Source: Comamonas sp. Y33R10-2
GTDB lineage: Bacteria; Pseudomonadota; Gammaproteobacteria; Burkholderiales; Burkholderiaceae_C
DNA length: 64,000 nucleotides
Assembly: GCF_019355935.1 (NCBI RefSeq)
Contig: NZ_CP079925.1
Location: forward strand, 3,162,001-3,226,000
Reading direction: 5' to 3'
Below, one piece after another: positions 51,740-59,310 of the stretch. The position numbers were made by a program, and so were the translations under genes. The notes beneath the pieces were generated by a model that saw nothing but the letters and a program-made list of their open reading frames with translations, made no database searches and was not told the origin of the DNA. Each line of letters starts with the position of its first letter. Position 1 is the first letter of the stretch.

Positions 51740-52510
51740 ATGAAGCATAGAAAAACCGCTGAACGTTGGGCGCCTTGGGTCTTGCTGCTGCTGATCGTTC
51801 TGCTGTGGCAGGTGATTTGCTCGGGCTTTGGGGTGTCGGAATTTATCTTCCCCAGCCCCTGGGCCATAGGCCAGCAGTTGTATGAGTTTGCCGGCACGAT
51901 TGCCATGCACGCGTGGCGCACTTACTGGGTGACCATGGCGGGCTTTGGTCTGGCCATTGTGGTAGGCGTGCTGCTGGGCTTTTTGATCGGCTCTTCGCGC
52001 CTGGCGTATGCCGCTTTCTACCCGCTGATGACGGCCTTTAATGCACTGCCAAAAGCAGCGTTTGTGCCGATCTTGGTGGTCTGGTTTGGTATTGGTGCAG
52101 GCCCGGCGATCTTGACGGCCTTTCTCATCAGCTTCTTCCCCGTGATGGTCAATATTGCGACGGGTCTGGCGACTTTAGAGCCAGAGCTAGAAGACGTGTT
52201 GCGTGTGCTGGGTGCCAAGCGCTGGGATGTGCTGATCAAGGTAGGTCTGCCGCGCTCAATGCCTTACTTCTTTGGCTCGCTCAAAGTGGCGATCACACTG
52301 GCGTTTGTGGGCACCACCGTGAGTGAGATGACGGCTGCCAATGAGGGTATTGGCTACCTCTTGGTCTCTGCCGGTTCATCCATGCAAATGGGTTTGGCTT
52401 TTGCTGGCCTCATCGTCGTGGGCGCGATGGCCATGGTGATGTATGAGCTGTTCAATCTGGTTGAAAAGCACACGACTGGCTGGGCACATCGCGGCTCTCA
52501 AGGAGAGTGA
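51740..52510 (+). CDS. ABC transporter permease, SsuC/TauC type
   Basis: A 256-residue inner-membrane permease of the BPD_transp_1 fold with about six transmembrane helices (WAPWVLLLLIVLLWQVICSG first). The EAA-type cytoplasmic loop coupling to the ATPase is visible in VLRVLGAKRWDVLIKVGLP. The TauC/SsuC-like region FGSLKVAITLAFVGTTVSEM also matches. It follows the ATPase gene by 8 bases and ends the operon at a terminator. The cognate substrate is unknown. Confidence 0.93.
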   Translation: MKHRKTAERWAPWVLLLLIVLLWQVICSGFGVSEFIFPSPWAIGQQLYEFAGTIAMHAWRTYWVTMAGFGLAIVVGVLLGFLIGSSRLAYAAFYPLMTAFNALPKAAFVPILVVWFGIGAGPAILTAFLISFFPVMVNIATGLATLEPELEDVLRVLGAKRWDVLIKVGLPRSMPYFFGSLKVAITLAFVGTTVSEMTAANEGIGYLLVSAGSSMQMGLAFAGLIVVGAMAMVMYELFNLVEKHTTGWAHRGSQGE

Positions 52511-52544
52511 ACGACGAATAACATTGCTTTAGATTAACTGGATC

Positions 52545-52584
52545 AAAAAAGGCCTGTCGGAGATTTATCCGGCAGGCCTTTTTT
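52545..52584 (+). terminator. terminator of the ABC importer operon
   Basis: AAAAAA-GGCCTGTCGG, loop, CCGGCAGGCC-TTTTTT: a 10-bp stem (with one G:T) and a 10-base loop. It may also act on the converging eptA transcript. Confidence 0.92.
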
Positions 52585-52602
52585 GTTCTGAAGGGCTGAG
52601 AT

Positions 52603-54288
52603 TTAGCTAGCGGTACGGCAGCTGGAGAAAGCATCCATAGGTCGCTGGTAAGTGGGTGACGTTACATCCACCAAGCCCAGCACCGTGTGGAACAGGTTGT
52701 CGTGCGAAAGCGGCTGATCGAGCGTCTTGCTCAGGCAGCTTTGGTCAAGCTGGGTGCGTGCGCCCAAGGTTCCAAGCCAAGCAATCATGGGCACATGCTT
52801 TTGATCTACAGGAGCCATGGCGTAGGGCATGCCGTGCAGGTACACGCCCAGCTCGCCCAGTGATTCGCCGTGATCAGACATGTAGAACATGCCGGTTTCG
52901 TATTGGTCTTGCTGCCCCTTGAGCCAGCTGATGGTCTGAGCCAAGAAGTGGTCGGTGTAGCGAATGGAGTTGTCGTAGACGTTGACCACACTTTCTTTGC
53001 TGCAGCTTGACAGGGCATTGGTGGCGCATTCGGGCTTGAAGGCCTTGAGGTCGGGCGTGGAGCGTTTGAAGTATTCGGGGCCATGGCTGCCCATCTGGTG
53101 CATGACCAGCACCAGCCCCTTGGCGCGGCGGACGGGGTCCAGCTTGGCGATGCGCTCGTCCAAGCCGCTCAGCAGCAGGCCGTCCAGACATTCGCCATCT
53201 TTGCCGCACAGCGCCTTGCCTGCAGGGGTGTTGATGCTGTCGGCGGTATCGGCCATGGGGATGCGCTTGCACACGCCCTTGCAGCCTGCCTGGTTGTCAA
53301 TCCACAGCACGGCCAGCCCAGCGGCCTGTATGACGTCTAGCAAGTTGTCATGTTCGACCTTGGAGGCGTAATAGCCTTCGCGCCCCAGATTGGAGAACAT
53401 GCAGGGAACGGACTCGCGAGTGCTAGTTCCGCACGAGCGTGCGTTGCGCCAGCTCAGTACGTCGAGCTTGCTCAGCTCAGGATTGGTGTCGCGCTCATAG
53501 CCGTTAAGGCTGAAATTCTTGGCGCGAGCTGTCTCGCCCACCACCAGCACCAGTAGCGGCGGCTTTGGCGCTGCGGCATAGCTTGTGCCCAGCGCTGCGC
53601 CCGTGGTGATGCTGGCAAAGGGCTTGGGCTTGTTAATGATTGGGTCTAGCGCTACCGATGCGGCTGAAAGCACGGGGTTGATCGGGTTGAACATGTAGCG
53701 CAGCCACAGGTTGTTGCGTACTACGGGGGCCAGATCTTTGTATGACACGGCAAGCGCGGCGGCGATAAGCGCTGCGCCAAGCACGAGCACGAGCACCGTA
53801 CGCAGCATATTGCGCAGAATGCCTTGGGCAGGCTTAAGAGGTGTTTTCCACAGCCAGATGGCCGGCAGTATGGCGATCACCAGCATCTGTGCTATGAGCT
53901 TGATGTTGAATAGGTCGGCACTCTCACGCGCATCTGTTTGCAAGATGTTGTGAATCATGCCCTTATCCATTACGGTGCCGTAGCTGACCATAAAGTACTG
54001 GGCGCTGGCTGCCACTAGCAACAGTGCAATCCAAAAAGGCTTGGTAAAGCGCGGCCAAGCGAATAAGGCAGTGATCAGCAGGCTGGCACCCAGCACCAGC
54101 GGCAACACGCGTATGACCAGCAGGCTCAGGCTGCCGTGATAGCCCTCTAACTCAGGCAGGCGCAGCCACAAGGCCCAATTGGCTGTCAATGTCAGCCAAA
54201 GTGCCAGAGCCAGAGCGATGAACTGAGGGGTACGAGGCTGGAAAAATCGTTTGCGCGAAGGGGGAAGGGCGGAGTCTAGATGGGACAC
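52603..54288 (-). CDS. eptA: lipid A phosphoethanolamine transferase EptA (MCR family)
   Basis: A 561-residue membrane enzyme that adds phosphoethanolamine to lipid A and lowers polymyxin binding. Five N-terminal transmembrane helices end near 185, followed by a periplasmic sulfatase-fold domain. Zn and nucleophile motifs are present: GETARAKNFSLNGYERDTNP (about 249), CGTSTRESVPCMFSNLGR with the catalytic Thr (about 282), MSDHGESLGE (about 465) and YLHGMPYAMAPVDQKHVPM. The start is GTG 54288. It is single and convergent with the ABC operon, the usual sign of a chromosomal intrinsic gene. Confidence 0.94.
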   Translation of the reverse strand: MSHLDSALPPSRKRFFQPRTPQFIALALALWLTLTANWALWLRLPELEGYHGSLSLLVIRVLPLVLGASLLITALFAWPRFTKPFWIALLLVAASAQYFMVSYGTVMDKGMIHNILQTDARESADLFNIKLIAQMLVIAILPAIWLWKTPLKPAQGILRNMLRTVLVLVLGAALIAAALAVSYKDLAPVVRNNLWLRYMFNPINPVLSAASVALDPIINKPKPFASITTGAALGTSYAAAPKPPLLVLVVGETARAKNFSLNGYERDTNPELSKLDVLSWRNARSCGTSTRESVPCMFSNLGREGYYASKVEHDNLLDVIQAAGLAVLWIDNQAGCKGVCKRIPMADTADSINTPAGKALCGKDGECLDGLLLSGLDERIAKLDPVRRAKGLVLVMHQMGSHGPEYFKRSTPDLKAFKPECATNALSSCSKESVVNVYDNSIRYTDHFLAQTISWLKGQQDQYETGMFYMSDHGESLGELGVYLHGMPYAMAPVDQKHVPMIAWLGTLGARTQLDQSCLSKTLDQPLSHDNLFHTVLGLVDVTSPTYQRPMDAFSSCRTAS

Positions 54289-54538
54289 AACGGCAGCGAA
54301 TAAATAGGTATCTAAGGAGTCTGGCTAGACTTTCTTAAAAGCCGCTGAAGCCGCATACGTGGCTAACCCTAGGGTGGTCTCACCCATTTATCGAGCAGCC
54401 AGTAGTCAATAAACAGGTAATCGCCACCCAGCGCAGCCGTAATCCCGAGAATTACGCTGCCAATTCTTGGCGCATCGTTAGGCTGACTACACTTATTCTT
54501 TTTCTCATTGCGCTTGTCTGCGTGCTTGGCTCTGTTTC

Positions 54539-55153
54539 ATGGATTTTTTCACTCTCGTCATCATCGTCACTGCTGTGCTCTTTGTGCTCAAGAAGCAGGA
54601 GCAAAGGCAGCACACTCAGCTTCTCGCTCAGCATCTATCGCGCTTTCAGATTGAAAAGCTGATGGCCAATTTAATGGAGGGCTATCTGCGTGCCGCAGGC
54701 GAGCCTGATGCTCAGCGCCGTGCGCAAATTTGGCCTACGCTGGAGGGCAATGAGGGAAGTCTGGCAAGCCAATTTCAACGTTTTGCAGACGAGTTTGCTG
54801 CGCTGCCAGCTGAGCAAACGCGCGCCAGTACCTTGCCGCTGGCTCTGCCGTATATGACCCGGGTGATCCCATCGGCTACTGTAGATATGCGCGAGTTAAT
54901 GAAGCTGCACGCCAAAGCCATTGCGGCGAGCCGCGTGAGCGAAGCCACCGATGATGACGATGATCGCAAACGCCGCGCCTTCACCATGACGGCTGAGCTC
55001 ATGCTGATGCAACACACCTGTCATTGGTTTTGCCGTGGTCGTACCGTGGCATCTATGCGCCTGCTGGCACGTCACAAAACGGCTTACGAGCAGGTGCTGC
55101 AGTCGGTGGCCCCCGCTACTTTGAAGGCTTATCAAAAGCTGCTTAAGGCGTAA
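54539..55153 (+). CDS. hypothetical membrane-anchored protein
   Basis: A 204-residue protein with one N-terminal hydrophobic helix (FFTLVIIVTAVLFVL) followed by a mostly helical, charged region. No domain is recognised. Notable are EKLMANLMEGYLRAAGEPDA, SLASQFQRFADEFAALPAEQ, an acidic run ATDDDDDRKRR and the C-terminal QSVAPATLKAYQKLL. The pattern suggests a single-pass inner-membrane protein with a helical cytoplasmic domain. It is separated from eptA by a divergent intergenic stretch, 250 bases. Confidence 0.75.
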   Translation: MDFFTLVIIVTAVLFVLKKQEQRQHTQLLAQHLSRFQIEKLMANLMEGYLRAAGEPDAQRRAQIWPTLEGNEGSLASQFQRFADEFAALPAEQTRASTLPLALPYMTRVIPSATVDMRELMKLHAKAIAASRVSEATDDDDDRKRRAFTMTAELMLMQHTCHWFCRGRTVASMRLLARHKTAYEQVLQSVAPATLKAYQKLLKA

Positions 55154-55202
55154 GCTTGATGAGCTTGGTGTGAGCTACGAAGTTAGGCACACTTCCAGCT
55201 AC

Positions 55203-55288
55203 TAGGGTCTGTTAAGAATTGATCGAAGATTGCGTTGTAGCGCCACAGACGCCTTCTTCGCGACTTCGAGCCAACCTCAACAGACCCA
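55203..55288. mobile_element. MITE-like element E2, short relative of E1
   Basis: The left end TAGGGTCTGTTAAGAATTGA matches the right end of E1 (inverted) with two mismatches over the first 36 bases. Its right end TCTTCGCGACTTCGAGCC plus CTCAACAGACCCA matches the left end of E1 inverted. It is 86 bases long, has no coding capacity, and lies between the hypothetical membrane gene and the DUF1840 gene. Confidence 0.75.
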
Positions 55289-55317
55289 AATTTATTGACC
55301 TATAAAGGAGCAGCGCC

Positions 55318-55641
55318 ATGGCCTATAAATTCAAATCTCGCGCGACCGCAGATCTCATCATGCTGGATGCCAATGCCCGCAAGCTGCTGGAGATCATCGG
55401 CAAGTCCCCAGATGATGCGCAAGGCATCATTACCGTAGAGCAAATTCCTGCTGCGATTGCGGCTCTGGAAGCGGCAGCTGAACAAGAGCATCTCCAGCCA
55501 AAAGCACAGCCTGAGGATGAATCACAGGATGAAGATGCAGAGTCAGCGAGCCATGACAACGTTGGTCTGGCTCAGAGAGTGGTGCCACTCATCGATATGC
55601 TGCGCCGCAGTGTGGCTGAAGGCAAGGATGTGACTTGGTAG
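55318..55641 (+). CDS. DUF1840 family protein
   Basis: A 107-residue protein of DUF1840, common in Betaproteobacteria: YKFKSRATADLIMLDANARK, GKSPDDAQGIITVEQIPAAI and the C-terminal LAQRVVPLIDMLRRSVAEGK. The middle (EDESQDEDAESASHDN) is an acidic linker. It is probably cytoplasmic and its role is unknown. The ATG is preceded by AGGAG. An element of the E family lies 30 bases upstream and a bidirectional terminator downstream. Confidence 0.93.
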   Translation: MAYKFKSRATADLIMLDANARKLLEIIGKSPDDAQGIITVEQIPAAIAALEAAAEQEHLQPKAQPEDESQDEDAESASHDNVGLAQRVVPLIDMLRRSVAEGKDVTW

Positions 55642-55659
55642 AGACACCAACTGCCCAGT

Positions 55660-55695
55660 AAAAACAAAAGCCTGCAAACGCAGGCTTTTGTTTTT
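55660..55695. terminator. bidirectional terminator
   Basis: AAAAACAAAAGCCTGC-AAAC-GCAGGCTTTTGTTTTT: a long stem with A and T tracts between the rightward DUF1840 gene and the leftward Bug receptor gene. Confidence 0.94.
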
Positions 55696-55710
55696 GGCGC
55701 AAGCGCAGTA

Positions 55711-56700
55711 TCAATCAGCGTAAATGCCGGCGGCCTTGATGACCTTGCCCCACTTGGCGATTTCAGCTTCCACAAACTTCTTGTGGCCTGCTGGGGTGAT
55801 GCGGTCATCTGACGCAATCACAGCGCCCAGTGCTTCTTGGCGCTTGATGAACTCGGGGTCCTTCAGCGCAGTCTTCATCGCTTCATTGATCTTCTTGACA
55901 ACGTCGGCAGGTGTGCCCTTAGGCGCGTACAGGCCGTGCCAGATGGTGACGTTGAAGTCCTTCAGACCCACAGACTGCAGTGTGGGCAGATCCTTGAGGG
56001 CAGGCGTAGTCAGCTGCTTGGTGGTGGTTACAGCATAGGCCTGCACTTTTTTGGCAGCGATCTGCGAGGTGGTGTTGGTGGTCTGGTCACACAACAGGTC
56101 CACCTGATTGCCCATCAGGTCGGCGATCGCGGGAGCTGCGCCCTTGTAAGGTACGGGCGTCATGTCTTGCTGCAGTGCCGACTGGAACATCAGGCCGCAC
56201 AGGTGCGATGCGGAGCCTACGCCGGCGTTAGCCAGATTGACCTTGCCTTGGTTCTTGCTAACCCAGTCCTTGACTTCAGCAAAGTTCTTGGCGGGCAGCG
56301 TGGGGCGGCCGATCAGCGTCATGGGCACATCGTTGATGATGCCGGCGTACTCAAAGTCGGTGAGCACGTTAAAGGACAGCTTGCGGTACAGCGTAGGAAT
56401 GGTGGACATGCCGATGTGCGTCAGCAGCAGCGTGTAGCCATCGTTTTTGGCACGCGATGCCTTGGCGGTACCAATGGAGCTGCCTGCGCCGTCGGTGTTG
56501 TCAATAACGATGGTGGCGTTGCCCAGCTGCTTGCGCATGGACTCAGCCAAGTCGCGAGCCACTTTGTCCGTAGGGCCTCCAGCCGTGAATGGCACGATGA
56601 TCGTGATCGACTTGCCTGCGACAGGATAAGTGTCGGCATGGCTGCTGATGGCGGCGGTAGCGGCCAGAGCAACGGCGGCGATCTTGAAAATGGTTTTCAT
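55711..56700 (-). CDS. Bug-family tripartite tricarboxylate transporter receptor
   Basis: A 329-residue Bug receptor with a Sec signal peptide (KTIFKIAAVALAATAAISSH). Typical motifs are ITIIVPFTAGGPTDKVARDL, TIVIDNTDGAGSSIGTAK, PYKGAAPAIADLMGNQVDLL and VQAYAVTTTKQLTTPAL. ATG 56700 is chosen because it opens the signal peptide and has GGAGAAC upstream; nine further residues upstream are possible. Its ligand is unknown and no TctAB subunits are adjacent. Confidence 0.94.
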   Translation of the reverse strand: MKTIFKIAAVALAATAAISSHADTYPVAGKSITIIVPFTAGGPTDKVARDLAESMRKQLGNATIVIDNTDGAGSSIGTAKASRAKNDGYTLLLTHIGMSTIPTLYRKLSFNVLTDFEYAGIINDVPMTLIGRPTLPAKNFAEVKDWVSKNQGKVNLANAGVGSASHLCGLMFQSALQQDMTPVPYKGAAPAIADLMGNQVDLLCDQTTNTTSQIAAKKVQAYAVTTTKQLTTPALKDLPTLQSVGLKDFNVTIWHGLYAPKGTPADVVKKINEAMKTALKDPEFIKRQEALGAVIASDDRITPAGHKKFVEAEIAKWGKVIKAAGIYAD

Positions 56701-56959
56701 GGTGTTCTCCCTGTAAAAACGTTTCAAAGGGCCAAGACAGTTGGCAGCCTGTAACGTAGGAACGGATTCTAGGGAGCGTTAAACCGTAGGGGCTTAGGTT
56801 TTTTCTAGGTGTTATCCCTCTGGTTGGCGTGTGTTCACATCATGTTTGCGCTTGCGCAAATCGTGTGTAGTCGCGCATGTGACTCGTGCCGATTCCGGTT
56901 ACTTAATGCGTTGAATGCACTTGATAATGAACCTTGAGTATTGGGTTGTCGTTGCCCAG

Positions 56960-58207
56960 TTACTCGTAAGAACGAGCGTCTTCGACCACCTTGCCGTCAT
57001 TGGGCAGAGTGCCTGGTGCGACCATCTGCACCTCACCGCGAAGCTTGGTGACCTCGCGCAGGGCATCAATCACCTTCTGGGCAAAGCCACCGGCAGTTTC
57101 CGTGGTTTCGATCAGCAGCCGCATTTGATCGTTGGCCATCTCGCCGGTCACTACTAGACGGGCTTTGCCAATTTGTGGGAAGCGCTTGACCACTTCAGCC
57201 ACCTGCTTGGCATGCACAAACATGCCGCGCACCTTGGTGGTCTGATCGGCGCGCCCCATCCAGCCCTTGATGCGGGCATTGGTGCGGCCTGTGGGGCACG
57301 GGCCGGGCAGATAGGCGGACAGATCACCTGTACCAAAGCGAATCAGCGGGTAGTCGGGGTTGAGTGTGGTGACCACCAGCTCGCCCACCTCGCCTTCAGT
57401 CACCGGGTCGCCGGTGCCGGGGCGCACGATTTCTACGATCACGCCTTCGTCTAGCACCAGCCCTTCGCGGGCCGAGGTTTCATAGGCGATCAGGCCCAGA
57501 TCGGCTGTGCCATAGCTCTGATAAGCGTCAATGCCATGCTCGCGCATCCACTGGCATAGCGATGGAGGGAAGGCCTCCCCGCTAACCATGGCCTTGCGCA
57601 AAAAAGGTAGCTTGACGCCCATCTCTTGCGCTTTTTCAACAATGATTTTGAGAAAGCTAGGTGTGCCGACATAGGCTGCGGGTTGCAGGTCGAGCATGGC
57701 TTGCACCTGCTGCTCGGTTTGTGCCGTTCCGCCAGCAAACACGGTGCAGCCCAAGGCATGTGCGCCGGTTTCCATCATCGAGCCTGCAGGCACAAAGTGG
57801 TAAGAAAAGCAGTTGTGCACCAGCTCGCCCGCGCGAAAGCCTGCGGCGTACATGGAGCGCGCCATGCGCCAGTAATCTGGGCGACGGCTTTCGGGTTCAT
57901 AAATGGGGCCGGGGCTGGCAAACAAGCGGGGCATTTCAACGCCCAGATGGATGGCGTTAAAACCTCCAAAAATCTGTACCGGGCGCTGTGCGGCCTGACG
58001 CTCTAATAGCTCGCTTTTGCGTGTCACAGGCAACTGAGCCAGAGCCGCGCGGCAGGTGATGCTACTGGCATCCACACCCTTGAGAATCTCCGCAAAAGCG
58101 CCAGAGCGCTGCTGCGCATGGGCGATTTGGGTGGGCAGCGAAGCCATCAATGCTGCTTCGCGTTCATCAGGGCTGCGCGTTTCCAGCGCGTCGTAGAAAG
58201 CACTCAT
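56960..58207 (-). CDS. phenylacetate-CoA ligase-like AMP-forming enzyme (PaaK family)
   Basis: A 415-residue ANL-superfamily ligase. Motifs are the PaaK-type YQSYGTADLGLIAYETS (about 240), DYPLIRFGTGDLSAYLPG (about 283), the hinge GWMGRADQTTKVRGMFVHAK (about 320) and a C-terminal lysine in LPNDGKVVEDAR. It activates an aryl or alkyl acid to its CoA thioester through an adenylate. Whether the acid is phenylacetate is not clear, because no paa genes are adjacent. It is the last gene of the leftward liv cluster, downstream of livF by 149 bases holding repeat copy D. Confidence 0.88.
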   Translation of the reverse strand: MSAFYDALETRSPDEREAALMASLPTQIAHAQQRSGAFAEILKGVDASSITCRAALAQLPVTRKSELLERQAAQRPVQIFGGFNAIHLGVEMPRLFASPGPIYEPESRRPDYWRMARSMYAAGFRAGELVHNCFSYHFVPAGSMMETGAHALGCTVFAGGTAQTEQQVQAMLDLQPAAYVGTPSFLKIIVEKAQEMGVKLPFLRKAMVSGEAFPPSLCQWMREHGIDAYQSYGTADLGLIAYETSAREGLVLDEGVIVEIVRPGTGDPVTEGEVGELVVTTLNPDYPLIRFGTGDLSAYLPGPCPTGRTNARIKGWMGRADQTTKVRGMFVHAKQVAEVVKRFPQIGKARLVVTGEMANDQMRLLIETTETAGGFAQKVIDALREVTKLRGEVQMVAPGTLPNDGKVVEDARSYE

Positions 58208-58251
58208 GGCAAATCCTGTGAAAAGAAAAATTCAGGAGAAGGGCGAATCTT

Positions 58252-58350
58252 TAAAACTGGCGCAATCCAAAGTCAGAGACAGCAAGCAAGGGTCGCCCCG
58301 CAGCGAGGCTATCGTCCCCCTTGGGGGAAGCGGCAAAGCCGCTCAGGGGG
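58252..58350 (-). repeat. stop-abutting intergenic repeat, copy D (after livF)
   Basis: The clearest copy. From left: TAAAACTGGCGCAATCCAAA, GCAAGCAAGGGTCGCCCCGC, AGCGAGG, then CCCCC-TT-GGGGG and AGCGGCAAAGCCGCTCAGGG. It ends 6 bases from the livF stop (58357). Copy A at 9352-9453 shares every block. Confidence 0.85.
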
Positions 58351-58356
58351 TATCCA

Positions 58357-59196
58357 TCAAGCCAACCAGCGCTTGCGCCGTTTGTAGCTTTTGACGTCCT
58401 TAAAACTCTTGCGCTCGCCACCGCCGACGCCGAGATAAAACTCTTTGACGTCTTCGTTGCTGGCCAGATCAGAAGCGGGGCCATCCATCACGATGCGGCC
58501 GCTTTCCATGATGTAGCCGTAGTCGGCATACTTCAGCGCCATATTGGTGTTCTGCTCAGCCAGCAAGAAGGTGACTTTTTCCTTGCTGTTGAGGTCTTTG
58601 ACGATGTGAAACACCTCCTCCACGATCTGCGGGGCAAGGCCCATCGAGGGCTCATCGAGCAGCACCATGCGCGGGTTACTCATCAGCGCGCGGCCAATAG
58701 CGCACATTTGCTGCTCGCCGCCCGAGGTATAGGCAGCTTGGCTGGTGCGCCGGGTTTTGAGGCGGGGAAAGTAGTTGTACACCTTCTCTAGGTTGGCAGC
58801 AATCTCACCTTTGTCAGTTCGGGTGTAACTGCCTGTGAGCAGGTTTTCTTCAATGCTCAGGTGGGCAAAACAGTGGCGCCCCTCCATGACTTGAACAACG
58901 CCGCGCTTGACCAAGTCAGCTGGCGAGAGATTGGCAATTTGCTCGCCCTCTAGCGTGATGCCGCCTTTGGTGACTTCACCGCGCTCGCCCTTGAGCAGGT
59001 TGGAGATGGCGCGCAGCGTCGTCGTCTTGCCTGCGCCATTGCCGCCCAACAGGGCAACGATGCTTTGATGCGGCACCTGTAGCGACACGCCTTTGAGCAC
59101 CAAGATCACGTGGTTGTAAATGACCTCAATGCCATTGACCTCCACCAGCGGCACAGGCTGTGTAGTGGCGGAGACTGTGGGAGCTGTATCACTCAT
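58357..59196 (-). CDS. livF: branched-chain amino acid-type ABC transporter ATPase LivF
   Basis: A 279-residue ATPase, longer than E. coli LivF (237) through an N-terminal extension and a basic C-terminal tail (YKRRKRWLA). Walker A is LLGGNGAGKTTTLRAISNLL (about 51), the signature TSGGEQQMCAIGRAL, Walker B RMVLLDEPSMGLAPQIV, and the H-loop LAEQNTNMAL. It energises the LivHM permease with LivG. Upstream after 114 bases is livK. Confidence 0.93.
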   Translation of the reverse strand: MSDTAPTVSATTQPVPLVEVNGIEVIYNHVILVLKGVSLQVPHQSIVALLGGNGAGKTTTLRAISNLLKGERGEVTKGGITLEGEQIANLSPADLVKRGVVQVMEGRHCFAHLSIEENLLTGSYTRTDKGEIAANLEKVYNYFPRLKTRRTSQAAYTSGGEQQMCAIGRALMSNPRMVLLDEPSMGLAPQIVEEVFHIVKDLNSKEKVTFLLAEQNTNMALKYADYGYIMESGRIVMDGPASDLASNEDVKEFYLGVGGGERKSFKDVKSYKRRKRWLA

Positions 59197-59213
59197 GGCA
59201 TCACCTGATGATC

Positions 59214-59262
59214 TCTAAATTGATAGCTGCTTGCGCTTGATTGCTAAGCGCTTGAGGCGTAT
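59214..59262 (-). repeat. ATTGATAGC-type interspersed repeat between livK and livF
   Basis: AAATTGATAGCTGCTTGCGC, then TTGATTGCTAAGCGCTTGAGG. GCGCTT/AAGCGC can pair. It lies in the livK-livF gap and matches the blocks at 16089 (GAGCTGCTTGCGCT) and 18033 (AAATTGATAGC). Confidence 0.6.
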
Positions 59263-59272
59263 TTCTCTTGAA

Positions 59273-59303
59273 ACAGGTCCAGCCCGTAATGGACTGGACC
59301 TGT
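59273..59303 (-). other. hairpin downstream of livK (mRNA stabiliser or attenuator)
   Basis: ACAGGTCCAG (59273-59282) pairs with CTGGACCTGT (59294-59303): a perfect 10-bp stem with an 11-base loop, directly after the livK stop in transcript direction. No U-tract follows. Such hairpins often let the solute receptor be made in excess of its permease. Confidence 0.6.
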
Positions 59304-59310
59304 GGGCTGA

